NCBI RefSeq assembly: GCF_011397635.1
Contig: NC_064773.1
Location: forward strand, 30,389,449-30,453,448
Reading direction: 5' to 3'
Source: Epinephelus fuscoguttatus
Lineage: Eukaryota > Chordata > Actinopteri > Perciformes > Serranidae
Length of the DNA: 64,000 nucleotides
The notes beneath the pieces are model-generated. The model was not told where the DNA came from, did not search any database, and saw nothing but the letters and a program-made list of their open reading frames with translations. Positions 13,101 through 22,421 of this stretch are shown one piece after another; position 1 is the first letter of the stretch; each line of letters begins with the position of its first letter. Made by a program: the position numbers and the translations under genes.

Positions 13101-16100
13101 GGAAGCCATTAACGGCTTCATTTCACTGTTTATGCTCTTTCTATGCTAAGCCACCAGACTCCATTGACAACAGTAATTATGGCTCGGTGGACATGGGTGC
13201 CGCTGGTCTACAGCTGTCTGGATCGGTTAGTAATGTTATTGTGTGACTTTGGTGAATCCAAACTAACCACTTTAAAAGCCAAAGTCACACAATAACATGA
13301 ACATGATAAGAGATCGAGGCAGCAGCAGACCAGCAGCTTCTGTGTTCAGTGATTAAAACACTGTTTTTCTTAATGGAGTCTGGCTGTAAAGAGAGAGATG
13401 TAACGGCTTCAGTTCCCCATCAGAAACTGCTGACTCACTGTAAGGTAAAGCGAGAAAATGTCTACATATAGCGTATTCTTAAACTGATATAGATTTTTTT
13501 TAGGTGGCTAAAGTCTGTTTTGCCACTGCCTCCTTCCACAGCAGCACATTGCTTAGCTTCCGTGTTGGACTCCATCCTGCTTCTCTAAACCGGGGGCATG
13601 GCAACTGACATCTACTGTATGTTATACTTTGACTGTGAATAAGTATCTCATACAACCCTACTTCAAAAGTTCTGAACGATCCCTTTAAGCCTACACTCCT
13701 ACACCTGTCATACAGAAAGGAACAAGGGGTTTATACCGCCAGAAGACTGATGAGTCTTCGATGAACGAGGAGGAGTTGGATCGTCCCACCGACCTCAGGA
13801 TAGACTGGAACAGCGAGCTTCCTGACAACATTAGTGTTCCTAGAGTGAACCTCCACAGCCTGATCCTGGACTTCTCTGCTGTCTCCTTCCTGGACATCTC
13901 TGCTCAGAAGGGACTCAAAACGGTACAAAGTCATTCGGGGGGCTCCCAAATACTGGAGCCCAATAAATGCTGGTGGTAGTGAGGCTGGGAAGGTAACAGT
14001 GTCTGGCAGGATGTTACCTCCACCTTTTCATCCAAACAGTTCACTATGATTTTTGACCTTTCCTGTCTCGCAAAGGTTGTTTGTTCCTACCCTCTAATAC
14101 AACCCACGGAGCATTTCCTCAATTAGCACCCTTTCCGGTGACAGGAGAGCAACATGTCGTTATACTTAAATAACAAAATAGGAATCACCAGTGACTCCTA
14201 ACATGACATATTACTGTCACCAGCTGCAGTTGTAGTAATGAGGTTAACGTGATTAGGTTTCGGAAACAAAAATACTTGGTTAAATTGAGGCAAAGATCCT
14301 GGTTTGGGTTAACATTAGTGCGTTTGTAACGTAACTTAAGTTATGAACGAAAGTTAACATAAGTTAACCTAAATACACTACTTTATATAACTTAATATAA
14401 TATAATGATGACTTATGGTTTCATCTCGGACAGAAGCAGCAGTCTCTGTGGTGAAAGTCCTGTTTGTTTGACCTCCATCCACCCTGATCTCCTGCCAATA
14501 CAGATTCATCTGAGTTCCCGCATCACCTCCACCTTTTTGTCCAAATAGTCCACTATGGCTTTTCACATTTGCATTATTTAAAACTGAAATGTCAACATCC
14601 ACATGTTGCTGTGTAGACCAAGAAGTCGGCAGTCTCTTGGTATCTCTACTGATATTGATTCATCTACAGATTATGTTCTCAATAATTATGTGAAAAATGT
14701 CTTTTTCCACAAAGCCAAAGGTGCCATGTTCAAATTGCGCGACCAACAGTCCAAACCTGAGAAGTATTAAATTTACTGTCACAGAATAGTAAAAAAACAC
14801 AGAAAATAGTCCCATTCAGAAAGCTGGAGGCAGTGATTTTTTTGTCATTTTTCTCAAAAGATGATTATCATTCAGTTATAAAAACTGTTGGCAATTATTT
14901 TTTCTTTTGGTCAACTAATCAATTAATTGTTCTGTTGTTTCAGCTCTAAATAAGTCTGCAGTTCCTGGAGCTGTTTCATTATAAATGTTTTTCATTTGAA
15001 GCAGCATCAGCAGGCAATGTTTGCAATACAGTAATGAAAGCTTTAATACTATGAATAATCCAAAGGATACTTTTAAATACAAACAACTTTTTTGAACAAA
15101 CTTTGTTTTCTGATTTTGGCGATATCCTTTGGTGCAGCCCCCTCTCTGCTGTGGCACCTCCTGTTTAAGACTTTCCAAAGATCACTTTACAATTCAACAG
15201 TGTCGTCAAGACTGTAACATTGGACCTTGGATATTCTGTTGATGCAGTTTGGATGTCTCGAGGCAGAACATATTTTGTGTATTCCAAATTAACAAAACTG
15301 GAAGAGTAAAAAACATTGCTTCCTCTACAGCAAATTTTTCTTGGGGAAGACCTTCCAGACTGTGTTCAAGACACCAAAACAAAAAGGAAATGCACAAGAT
15401 TCAACAAAAATAGGAATATGTTGAAAACTACACTGCCATAATAACTTATGAGAGAAAACAGAAATATCTTCCCTTCTCTAAAAGACCTTAAGACTGACTC
15501 AACATGACACAAAACCTCCTTTTGCAGAATGATCACAAAGAAGTAGGCGGTAAGTAACCTGGAAATCCAGATGCCTTGCCCCTAGCAAATTCGAATTTCT
15601 AGATTTGAGTCTGGATTTCCAGGCTAGGTGGTGACGACTGGTACTCTGCAACAAAGTACAGCCAATGTATTTATCACTCCTCAGCTGTGTATGTACTTCC
15701 TATATAAACTGTTTCTCTCAAATGTGAAATCATCTCTCATATTAACTTACCGTATTCTCCACAGACAATCAAAGAGTTCATCCGTGTTGATGTGGAAGTT
15801 TACATTGTTTCTTGTGATGGTGAGTTTCATCAGTGTTTCTCAAAAGCACAACATCCCAGAATCTGTGATGTGAATACTGCCTGAAAAAAAAAACCACTCC
15901 ATGCTTCTCATATGTTGACAGTGTACATCCGGGAGAATCTACACAGCTGTATGTTCTTCGATGATGAGATTCTGACCTCCATGTTCTTCCCGACCCTTCA
16001 TGACGCCATGCTGCATGTGCTGGAAAAACACAAGGAGGATAGAACCAGAGGCTGGGTGGTAAGAAAAACTATGTATACTATAAATACTGTTTCTATCATT

Positions 16101-18851
16101 GCCTCTGTACTTAGTTCTGTACTTCTGAATTAATATTAATATTAATTCTAAATTAATAATACAGTATGTATTTCCTTTTTATGTATGCATTTATTGTAAT
16201 AACAAATCAAATCTTAACACAGAAAACAGTGTCAAGAGATTTATTGTGTTTCAGTGTTGTCCAGCAGAGGGCAGCATAGGCCAATACTCTGGTATTTTCA
16301 ATCTTTCATAGAGAGAGTCACAGTTTTATCCTCTGGGGAGGGACCATGTTCAACAGTTTTATCTCTAACACCTGGTTTAATATTGACATGCAAGTGTACA
16401 GTGTTTATTAGAGGACATTAATAAATATTATTATTGCTTTCTAAAATTAATATCCAGAGCAGATTACTCTGCAGTTGCACAGTCACTGAGGAGATAAGTT
16501 GCTCAAGAACAAAGTGCAAATGGGCTGATGGCCTCATCCCTAGCATCCTTAAAGGTTGAGACAGTGATTCTGCAGACAGATTATTGATATTAACTCAGCA
16601 CCCCAACAAATACACCCCTCTCATCAGCGCTCCTTCAGGAGCTTCGTTTTACCGTCACTCCCACTGCCTATTGTTGTGAAGCTTGGTCCAAGATTGTTTC
16701 CAATATCAGTACCAGGGCTGAATGCTAGATTTTCTTTCAGCACACACAGAACAGACAGCTAGTGGACTGTGTGGAGATATTTGCTGAATTTGACAAACAG
16801 TGTATTGGATTAGAATCACAGACTGCACCTTTAAGCATCACAGCATACAGGGCAGAACAGCCTTCACATGTCGTCATTAGAATGTGAAAACTTTGTTAAA
16901 TTTAGCTGTGTTTCAGAAAACACAACGATTCTTTTGAACTGAAAACATGACTTCGTTGACATTTTCATTTGGATCCTGATTCTATTCTATTTTTTCCCCC
17001 AACACACTGACTCAGGTTAATTTTTAAATTTCATTGTGCCTGGCCTTTTGGGAAGCTTCAAACTTTAAATGTATATGAAAAAAATTAACATAAAACACAG
17101 TGATTGTAGTTATAACCTTATTAATACATTATGATGCTGTGAGATCAGAATGTGATCCAAGCAGAACAAACCCACTTTGGAAACTTTGTGAATCTACATG
17201 TGTCTTTAAACCAAAGAGACATGCAACATGAGACTTTTAATGGAGTAGATAAAGGACTGTGAATCATCTTGTGTATTACAACAGTTATAATGCATTGATT
17301 TTTTTTAACTTCAGGGGCCTGTATCACGAAGCGAGATCAACCTTTCCTGGGTTACCCAGACCTATCCTGGGTTGACTAACCCTAACAATGGCAATCAGGA
17401 TAATCGGTATCACGACGCTGGATATCAACTCGGTAACTCAACCCAGGGTTGCTTTATCAAGAGCCGTGAACACGCACGCAGCGGACCAATCACAGAAAAG
17501 CGCAGCGTCACTGAGCATCCTCACAGAGCGCCGTATGTGAGGAAACAAAGTATTTCTCATGTGAGGATCAGAGATTAATTCTACTAAAATATGAGGAGGA
17601 GAATGCAACTTTACAGAAAAGGACAACACCGTGGCAGCTGCAGGAGGAGGAAACGTTATTATTTTCACATAATGTTAAAAACAGACAGTATAACATTTAC
17701 AAGATTAAAAAAAGAAAAGTGCCGGAGAGGTTAGAAGCCACTAAAAGCTTATCAAAGAAATTCCCCTGTCAAAACATCAATGAAATCACATAATAGAGAA
17801 GAAGAAAAAAAACGGGTCAGGAAAGAAGAAACAGAGGAGGAGAGAGGGAAAAATCAAGACAAAACAAGGTCGCAAATAAAATGATGTGTAGGTTAAATTA
17901 CTCATCACTGGTTCAAGTAGCTACAGTACCTGTACCTGTACATCTGACACTGATCACACCCTTGAATCCCATGAAATCAATGCTGCGCAGATGAACTGCG
18001 TGTATTACAATTATCGTCTAACATCATTGCGTCTGATAAATTGGTCTTCTTTGTCATAACGTTATGTATGCTACAATAAAGCTTAAAGCTGACGCCACAA
18101 TTAAATCATATCAACACCAAATTGATAGTCCGAATAAAATCATCCTGATATTGAGCTGTGTTAGAAATTAACAGCTGCGCAAAAATATACCTAGTCTCCC
18201 TCTTTAAAAAACAAAAAGGAAAATCCCTCAAACACCATGAAGTGTAGACATGATAGGCTACTTTCCACATTTCCAGCAGCAAAGCTGTCAGTTAGGCCCA
18301 TTATCTTTAACGGGGATCATTTCCCACAACAAAAGAAATGTTGGCACTAATTAATGGCGCTATTAAGTGTTCGCAAATGATCAGTTTCTTTCTTATGAAG
18401 GGGTGGGATGAAATTTCGACTTCTTTCCACTCCTTTTTGAACAATCTTTTCATTGTCTGTTGTTGTTGCTTTCTTTTCTTTTTTTAATGTTCAAAATAAA
18501 CTTTCAGATCAAAATCAATCAGATGAATTAAACTTCCCGTCATGACTGGGCTGCATTTCTGTCAGCGGAGTCATTTTTCTCCGAACAGCTGATTGGCCAG
18601 TGGGTGGTGCGTTTATCAGATTCAACCCTGAACTTACTATTACTTACTCCGGAGCAGGATAGCCGTTCAGAGTAAGTTACCATGGTGATCTACCCCGATA
18701 AGAACTGAACCGGCTTCGTGAGACAGAAAACCCAGGGTTAACCCTGAAGTTACCTCGCTAAGACATTAATCCTGCTTCATGATACAGGCCCCAGATCTCT
18801 GACACACTTTTTTGTTTGTTTGTTTTGCAGTTAGCCGGCAGCAGACTGTAG
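1049..18851 (+). CDS. slc26a3: Solute carrier 26 member A3-like anion exchanger (19 coding exons)
   Basis: Predicted chloride/bicarbonate exchanger of apical epithelial membranes (DRA/CLD family). Join: 1049-1176, 1356-1495, 4274-4384, 6000-6160, 6279-6443, 7435-7587, 7889-7971, 9671-9818, 10058-10171, 10317-10394, 10603-10698, 10812-10918, 12223-12292, 12388-12480, 12579-12674, 13716-13922, 15765-15819, 15922-16058, 18831-18851. All introns are GT-AG and all phases close, giving 720 residues (human SLC26A3 is 764). The N-terminus has [10 protein letters not shown]. The SLC26 signature around [12 protein letters not shown] and GTSRHISVG lies near residues 98-128, the membrane domain spans about 65-490, and the STAS domain spans about 519-712 ([17 protein letters not shown]). 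A glycosylation sequon (NIT) lies in an extracellular loop of exon 4. Closest to SLC26A3 rather than A4 or A6 by residues such as [19 protein letters not shown]. Position next to cbll1 agrees. Lineage suffix (3.1 or 3.2) cannot be decided here. The tiny last exon is the weakest part. Confidence 0.9.
1356..1495 (+). CDS. slc26a3: slc26a3 coding exon 2
   Basis: Residues 43-90. Encodes the segment leading into the membrane domain ([18 protein letters not shown]), a hallmark of SLC26 proteins. Donor GTAAGG. Confidence 0.92.
1885..2250. repeat. Degenerate minisatellite, period about 50-60 bp
   Basis: Diverged tandem copies of a unit containing a cacccaggttc-like core, a tgccacaa segment and a gggaaacaccac segment. 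The copies share wording but have indels. It lies in slc26a3 intron 2 and accounts for the overlapping short open frames on both strands there. Confidence 0.55.
2884..3298. mobile_element. Short non-autonomous DNA element in slc26a3 intron 2
   Basis: Ends resemble one another in inverted orientation: gttcacatagggtgcgaat at the left and, read on the minus strand, gttcactccaaacgccat at the right. The interior is rich in acgtaa/gcgaa words, as in a known fish MITE family with a gttcacacc-type end. Ends are imperfect and no target duplication was resolved. Confidence 0.4.
4274..4384 (+). CDS. slc26a3: slc26a3 coding exon 3
   Basis: Residues 90-127. Carries the sulfate-transporter signature: [33 protein letters not shown]. 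Acceptor CAG at 4271-4273, donor GTATGT. Confidence 0.95.
4419..5606. mobile_element. TTAA-flanked non-autonomous DNA transposon
   Basis: Bounded by TTAA at 4415-4418 and 5607-5610. The inner ends are inverted copies: aggtctagtgtgtagg at the left against ggtccagtgtgtagga read from the right. TTAA duplications point to a piggyBac- or Kolobok-type element. No transposase frame is visible. It fills most of slc26a3 intron 3. A related inverted fragment lies at about 8320-8600. Confidence 0.65.
6000..6160 (+). CDS. slc26a3: slc26a3 coding exon 4
   Basis: Residues 127-180. Continues [19 protein letters not shown], then an extracellular loop with sequon NIT and the helix [15 protein letters not shown]. 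The donor is a weak GTAGAT, set right against a pentanucleotide repeat. Confidence 0.93.
6173..6224. repeat. (CATAC)n pentanucleotide microsatellite
   Basis: About ten perfect CATAC units. It occupies almost half of the 118-bp intron 4 of slc26a3, starting 12 bases after the donor GT. Confidence 0.95.
6279..6443 (+). CDS. slc26a3: slc26a3 coding exon 5
   Basis: Residues 181-235. Encodes [20 protein letters not shown] and [14 protein letters not shown], strongly conserved SLC26 membrane segments. Donor GTATGT. Confidence 0.95.
7435..7587 (+). CDS. slc26a3: slc26a3 coding exon 6
   Basis: Residues 236-286. Encodes [19 protein letters not shown] followed by [12 protein letters not shown], as in SLC26A3. 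Donor GTGAGG. Confidence 0.94.
7889..7971 (+). CDS. slc26a3: slc26a3 coding exon 7
   Basis: Residues 287-314, [20 protein letters not shown]. Phase-2 end completes a glycine codon with exon 8. Donor GTAAGT. Confidence 0.93.
8320..8600. repeat. Inverted fragment of the 4419-5606 repeat family
   Basis: On the minus strand this stretch follows 4985-5240 of the intron 3 element, including the ttactt-ctggtg, ggctttacagcc-atgtt and cacttgtgaattttgaagc words, with ordinary divergence. The two copies lie in opposite orientations in introns 3 and 7 of the same gene. Confidence 0.6.
9367..9396. repeat. (AAAC)n microsatellite
   Basis: Run of aaac units in slc26a3 intron 7. Confidence 0.85.
9433..9456. 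repeat. Perfect 11-bp hairpin
   Basis: Arms gacatgcctcc and ggaggcatgtc separated by GG, with no mismatch. GC-rich against an AT-rich intron. May be a transposon end or isolated palindrome. Confidence 0.8.
9671..9818 (+). CDS. slc26a3: slc26a3 coding exon 8
   Basis: Residues 314-363. Encodes [18 protein letters not shown] and [19 protein letters not shown]. The acceptor CAG is followed directly by GTATGAG, which itself resembles a donor. Confidence 0.94.
10058..10171 (+). CDS. slc26a3: slc26a3 coding exon 9
   Basis: Residues 364-401, [20 protein letters not shown] then [18 protein letters not shown], nearly identical to SLC26A3 across vertebrates. Donor GTGATG. Confidence 0.95.
10317..10394 (+). 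CDS. slc26a3: slc26a3 coding exon 10
   Basis: Residues 402-427, a hydrophobic membrane helix [19 protein letters not shown]. Donor GTGAGA. Confidence 0.93.
10603..10698 (+). CDS. slc26a3: slc26a3 coding exon 11
   Basis: Residues 428-459, [19 protein letters not shown] then LWRRDKTEL. Donor GTGCGT. Confidence 0.94.
10812..10918 (+). CDS. slc26a3: slc26a3 coding exon 12
   Basis: Residues 460-495, last membrane segment [20 protein letters not shown] with RTQ. Donor GTAATG, phase 2. Confidence 0.93.
11468..11610. mobile_element. Short LINE/SINE-type tail with (ATTC)n
   Basis: An attcattcattc run leads into the fish dispersed repeat with ctaaccgctgcatcc, ggctggagcctatcccagct and ggggtacaccctggacagg words. 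Only the terminal part is present. It is in slc26a3 intron 12. Confidence 0.5.
12223..12292 (+). CDS. slc26a3: slc26a3 coding exon 13
   Basis: Residues 495-518, [19 protein letters not shown], the linker entering the STAS domain. Donor GTAAGT. Confidence 0.93.
12388..12480 (+). CDS. slc26a3: slc26a3 coding exon 14
   Basis: Residues 519-549, first STAS strand: [19 protein letters not shown]. Donor GTATGC. Confidence 0.94.
12579..12674 (+). CDS. slc26a3: slc26a3 coding exon 15
   Basis: Residues 550-581, [19 protein letters not shown], basic helix then the start of the variable STAS insert. Donor GTGAGA. Confidence 0.94.
12741..13686. mobile_element. MITE with about 100-bp terminal inverted repeats
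   Basis: The left arm (12741-12835) and the reverse complement of the right arm (13590-13686) share long stretches, such as gaagt-gggttgtat, tactta and acatacagtagatgt. Inside is a second, perfect 20-bp inverted repeat (13233-13252 against 13279-13298). No coding capacity. It ends 29 bp before exon 16 of slc26a3. Confidence 0.65.
13716..13922 (+). CDS. slc26a3: slc26a3 coding exon 16
   Basis: Residues 582-650. Holds the acidic variable insert, then the STAS core [18 protein letters not shown] and [17 protein letters not shown]. Donor GTACAA. Confidence 0.94.
15556..15625. repeat. 70-bp hairpin-type MITE
   Basis: Inverted ends aacctggaaatccaga and, from the right, agcctggaaatccagac. This is the short form of a common fish element beginning agcctgg. 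It is in slc26a3 intron 16. Confidence 0.6.
15765..15819 (+). CDS. slc26a3: slc26a3 coding exon 17
   Basis: Residues 651-669, [22 protein letters not shown] strand and helix. Donor GTGAGT. Confidence 0.92.
15922..16058 (+). CDS. slc26a3: slc26a3 coding exon 18
   Basis: Residues 669-714, [20 protein letters not shown] then [20 protein letters not shown], the C-terminal STAS helix. Donor GTAAGA. If this donor is not used, the frame reads on for about 25 codons to a stop near 16133, giving an alternative C-terminus. Confidence 0.9.
17315..18791. mobile_element. Harbinger-like non-autonomous DNA transposon
   Basis: The 18-bp ends gggcctgtatcacgaagc and (from the right) gggcctgtatcatgaagc match at 17 of 18 bases. 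A 3-bp CAG duplication flanks them (17312-17314 and 18792-18794). Subterminal copies of an aacccagggtt/ggttaaccct word recur. No transposase frame of useful length. A 3-bp duplication fits PIF/Harbinger; the superfamily call is inference. It fills the middle of the last slc26a3 intron. Confidence 0.7.
18831..18851 (+). CDS. slc26a3: slc26a3 coding exon 19 (terminal, 7 codons)
   Basis: After a good polypyrimidine-CAG acceptor, the phase-0 frame reads LAGSRL and stops at TAG 18849-18851. The Ser-Arg-Leu end fits a class I PDZ ligand, a feature of SLC26A3/A6 C-termini. The exon is short, so the call rests on splice signal, phase, PDZ-like end and a nearby AATAAA. Confidence 0.6.
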   Translation, partial: LAGSRL

Positions 18852-18909
18852 AAGAGCAACTGTCCCCAGGAACATCCCTTCAACCACATACAACATCAAA
18901 ATGCTGTGA

Positions 18910-18915
18910 AATAAA
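18910..18915 (+). terminator. Putative slc26a3 poly(A) signal
   Basis: AATAAA 59 bases after the predicted stop codon. A later site further into 18920-19800 cannot be excluded. Confidence 0.5.
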
Positions 18916-19810
18916 CTGCACCATATCATCTGTGGTCAACACATAACCACAATTAACTAAACAAATATTTTGTATATTGAGTAAGTCAGTGATTTTTATT
19001 CTGTTTAGGTAAAAGTCAAAGTTCATTTTGTGAGTTTTACAAGTGATCCAGTCTCTATTGTCAGAACTTGTTATAGAACTAAGTAGCCTTTTTTCCACAC
19101 TGTACCTTTGCTGAATGCAATATAATTTCAAGATTAAATGAGGATATGGAAGAATTGGAGGTAACAAACAGTTCAATTTGTTCATTGTGTCAATCAAATG
19201 CATCTTCAATACTCCATAAATGTGTGGCATGAGGCACCTGGACAGTTAAAACAAGCCCTCACTCAGACTATCTGAAGGTTTTTCAATAATAATTTTAGAT
19301 CTTTAAATGTTACACAAGATACATTTTTAGCCTAAGATTAACAAAGCTGAAAAGGTGAGGTGTTACTGCACTTACTGAAGTGCAATAACCTTTTTCTGAA
19401 GACACTGAAAGTCTGTCAGTGATAGAAGGACCTGAAGGAAATAGACAGCTGCCCAAGTATCAGCTTATTCTGATAAACATGAAACACAATGTCCTGTAGT
19501 GTTAACTACACCAGAAAGTTAAAACAGGGCATTTGTTTAGTACAAACCATTGGGTGTGATATTTTCTACCTTTCACTGAAGAGCAAACTCACAAAGACAC
19601 ATGAGAGAAATAACTACTTCAACTTGAGGAAATGGTCTTGTTTCATAAAACCTGATTAAATCACCAAAATTAGAGATCTTCTTAAGAAAGCTTCAGATGC
19701 TTCAAAGCTAACTGTTGCTCTTAAGAACCTTCAAAGCAAAAAGACCAACTGGTGATCCTTCATCAGTCATCACATCAAACAAAGATGAGATGCACATCTG
19801 CTGTTAAAAA

Positions 19811-19816
19811 TTTATT
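19811..19816 (-). terminator. Putative cbll1 poly(A) signal
   Basis: TTTATT on the plus strand, AATAAA on the minus strand, about 320 bases past the cbll1 stop. It faces the slc26a3 3' end about 0.9 kb away. Confidence 0.55.
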
Positions 19817-20135
19817 GAGACATAGTTAGCGTCTTTCAATGTACAGAACAATGCGTGAAATCAGCTGACATATATACAGAAATATTTACCATACGCTATT
19901 AAAAAAAAAAAAAAAAAAAAAGGGATATTCTTGCTCTTCTCCAAGTCTATTGTATGTTCAGCGGGGAGTTCAGACACTTAACTAAAATGTGCAGCACATA
20001 CACATTTGCTTCAGAGCAAGTGTCATATCAAAATGAAAGTTACATCCTGTAACCCTGAGGTCTACTATCACATTATTCAGACAAGTGGTATGAACAGAAT
20101 GACACCGACTGTTGCCCGTTCATTCAGTTGGCAGT

Positions 20136-21147
20136 TTACTGATAATAAGGCCGGTAGCGGCCCTGATCTGGGTGGTGTGGTCCAGGCATTTGGCCCTGGG
20201 GAGGAGGGCCCTGCATACGCGGAGGTGGGGGCCCTCTTGGAGCGGGCCACATTCCAGGACTGAGCCCTCCTGGTTGGCTAAACGGGGGACTGAGGGTGCC
20301 CTGGTCTTCAGGGAACTGCTGCATGGAGTTGGGGTTGTAGTGATGAGGTGGGGGAGCATTGACGGGTGGGCCACTGTGTTGTGGTGGAGGTCCTGGGGGC
20401 GGGTGGTTCATATAGGGGGGCATCTGGCCCATGATATGGCCCGGTGGTGGTGTGATTGGCGGAGGAGCTGTGGACATGGGTGGAGGAGGGGCCTGGTTGT
20501 ACACCATGTGTGGTGTACCAGAGGCCTGGGGAGGATGCTGCATGGGGTGGCTGATAGGAGGAGGCGGAGGAGGTGGGGGGCCAAAGTGCTGCTGCGGTGG
20601 CGCCATCATGTGGTGGGAGTGGGAGACTACAGGTGGTTGGCCAGGATAGTCCCCGGGATGATGGTGGGGAGGCTGAGCAGGGCCTGGCCCTCCAGAATGG
20701 GGCTCCCGAGAAGAAGAGTCATCTTGGATGGGCACAGTGATGAGATTGCTGTGCTTACGGGTTGTTACCGTGGCAATGCGGAATGTCTCAGGACCAAGAG
20801 CGTTCGGTGGTGGGGCCTCGTGAGCTGTAGGTGGGGGCGGCTGACTGTAGGGGTCATGACTGCCGTGCTGGAGTGGGTTGGGGAGGTGAACATGGTTCTT
20901 GGGTAAGTGAGGTGGGGGCACTCGGAAACGGTCAGGGACCTCGGATGCAGGGGGCAGGTGCACGGGGTCCTGTCGGCCACTGGAAGACTTGGCTGCCCTC
21001 ATGTGGCGGTGGTTGACATGGGCCTGCAGGTCACGCTGGGACAGGTAGGTGCGCTTGCATCCCGGCACAACACTGCACATGTAGAGGGAACCACGCTGGC
21101 ACTGCTCAATGCGCTGCACTGGGTCTGTGCAGTTGTACATGGTGAGG
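20136..21147 (-). CDS. cbll1: cbll1 coding exon 6 (terminal)
   Basis: Residues 148-484. Begins with LTMYN, then [11 protein letters not shown], the C/H zinc region, [14 protein letters not shown], and a long tail of proline runs with [10 protein letters not shown] and [10 protein letters not shown]. Stop TAA at 20138-20136. The acceptor (polypyrimidine plus CAG, 21150-21148) is the only good AG near the expected junction. Confidence 0.9.
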
Positions 21148-22384
21148 CTGAACACAAGGAAAAAAGTTCAGTGACACAATGCAATAACAAATTAAATCTA
21201 AGGAGCTACATTACAGAATACTACACACGCTTTTAAGCAAAATGCTGCTACAACAGGTTCAATAAGTATTTCAAAAACAGATTCAGATTCACTGTCAGAA
21301 ATTGCAATATTCACCACAACACATTTAAATATTTAAAATGTCTCCAGAAAACTTACCCAGGACACATTTTTTCTCCTTTCTTCTCGTGGAGCAAAGCACA
21401 GTCGTAACAGAAAACATGTTTGCAGGGGATCTGAGGAATAAGAGGACAAGAGTTACACAGTTTTCTGTGACTGCCTGCAGAGAAAGGGTCAGTTTAATAA
21501 AAATACATACCATCCGTCCATAGAGCTGGATAGGAAGACCACATTTATCACAAAAGTGAATTGGTACTTCATCCCTTTCTCCAATCAGATTTAACTGTTA
21601 AATAAAGAGGAAAACAAACACAGTTATACATTAAAACACACTCACATACATTTAATCTGACACCATCTGTACTGAGGACTTGTCTTCTTTGTTTGTTCAT
21701 TCTTTGCGAGTGAATCTGACACATCCCCCCTAAGGGTTAATTATCACACTTTTTTTTAAAGCTCAACTATAGTCATCAATTACATGACATGCTTTTTAGG
21801 CATAACTGTGTAAAATCCTCGACAAAATATCTGAATGTGAATGAAGCAGCAAAAGAAAATACCGCTAACTGGAACTTAAGTTTCACTTTTAGTTTTCGGC
21901 AGAGCTATTGCAACTGCTCACTGCTAAAGAGAGAGTGAAAAACAGGGTTTCAAGAGTGAACTAAAAATAAACTACGACGTTTGGTGGGACGTCCTCAAGG
22001 CCAGAACAGACAGGAGAGTGAGAGCACGCTGTAGGTGGTGACACACCAGAATTTAAAAAAAGATAAAGCCCAGCAATTTGTGATCCAAAGTTATTTAAAT
22101 ACAATGACTTCATAAACAAATCTTTGGTCAAAATATAAGACAGCATTCTGTGGTTTATTTGAATTTCAAGGACTTTTTGAGCAATTTGTAAAATAAAAAA
22201 GGGATGGGGATGACATTTTCAAGGAATTTCAGTACTTGATCCCCCCCCCCCCCCAAATTAAAAATTAAGTGTTTGTCATTAATATCTGTTTAAACACTGT
22301 ATGAGCTGCTGCATCTTTTTTTTTAAAAGATATTTTTAAGGGCATTTTTAGCCTTTATTTGACAGGACAGTCAAGCGTGAAGGG

Positions 22385-22421
<37 letters not shown>

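Noticed and set aside
18880-19230. 116-codon minus-strand frame
   Set aside because: No family resemblance; AT-rich composition, lies in the slc26a3 3' region. A frame of this length is expected by chance in 64 kb.
20112-20906. 264-codon plus-strand frame
   Set aside because: It is the antisense shadow of the proline-rich cbll1 exon 6; glycine/tryptophan-rich composition follows from CCN codons on the other strand.
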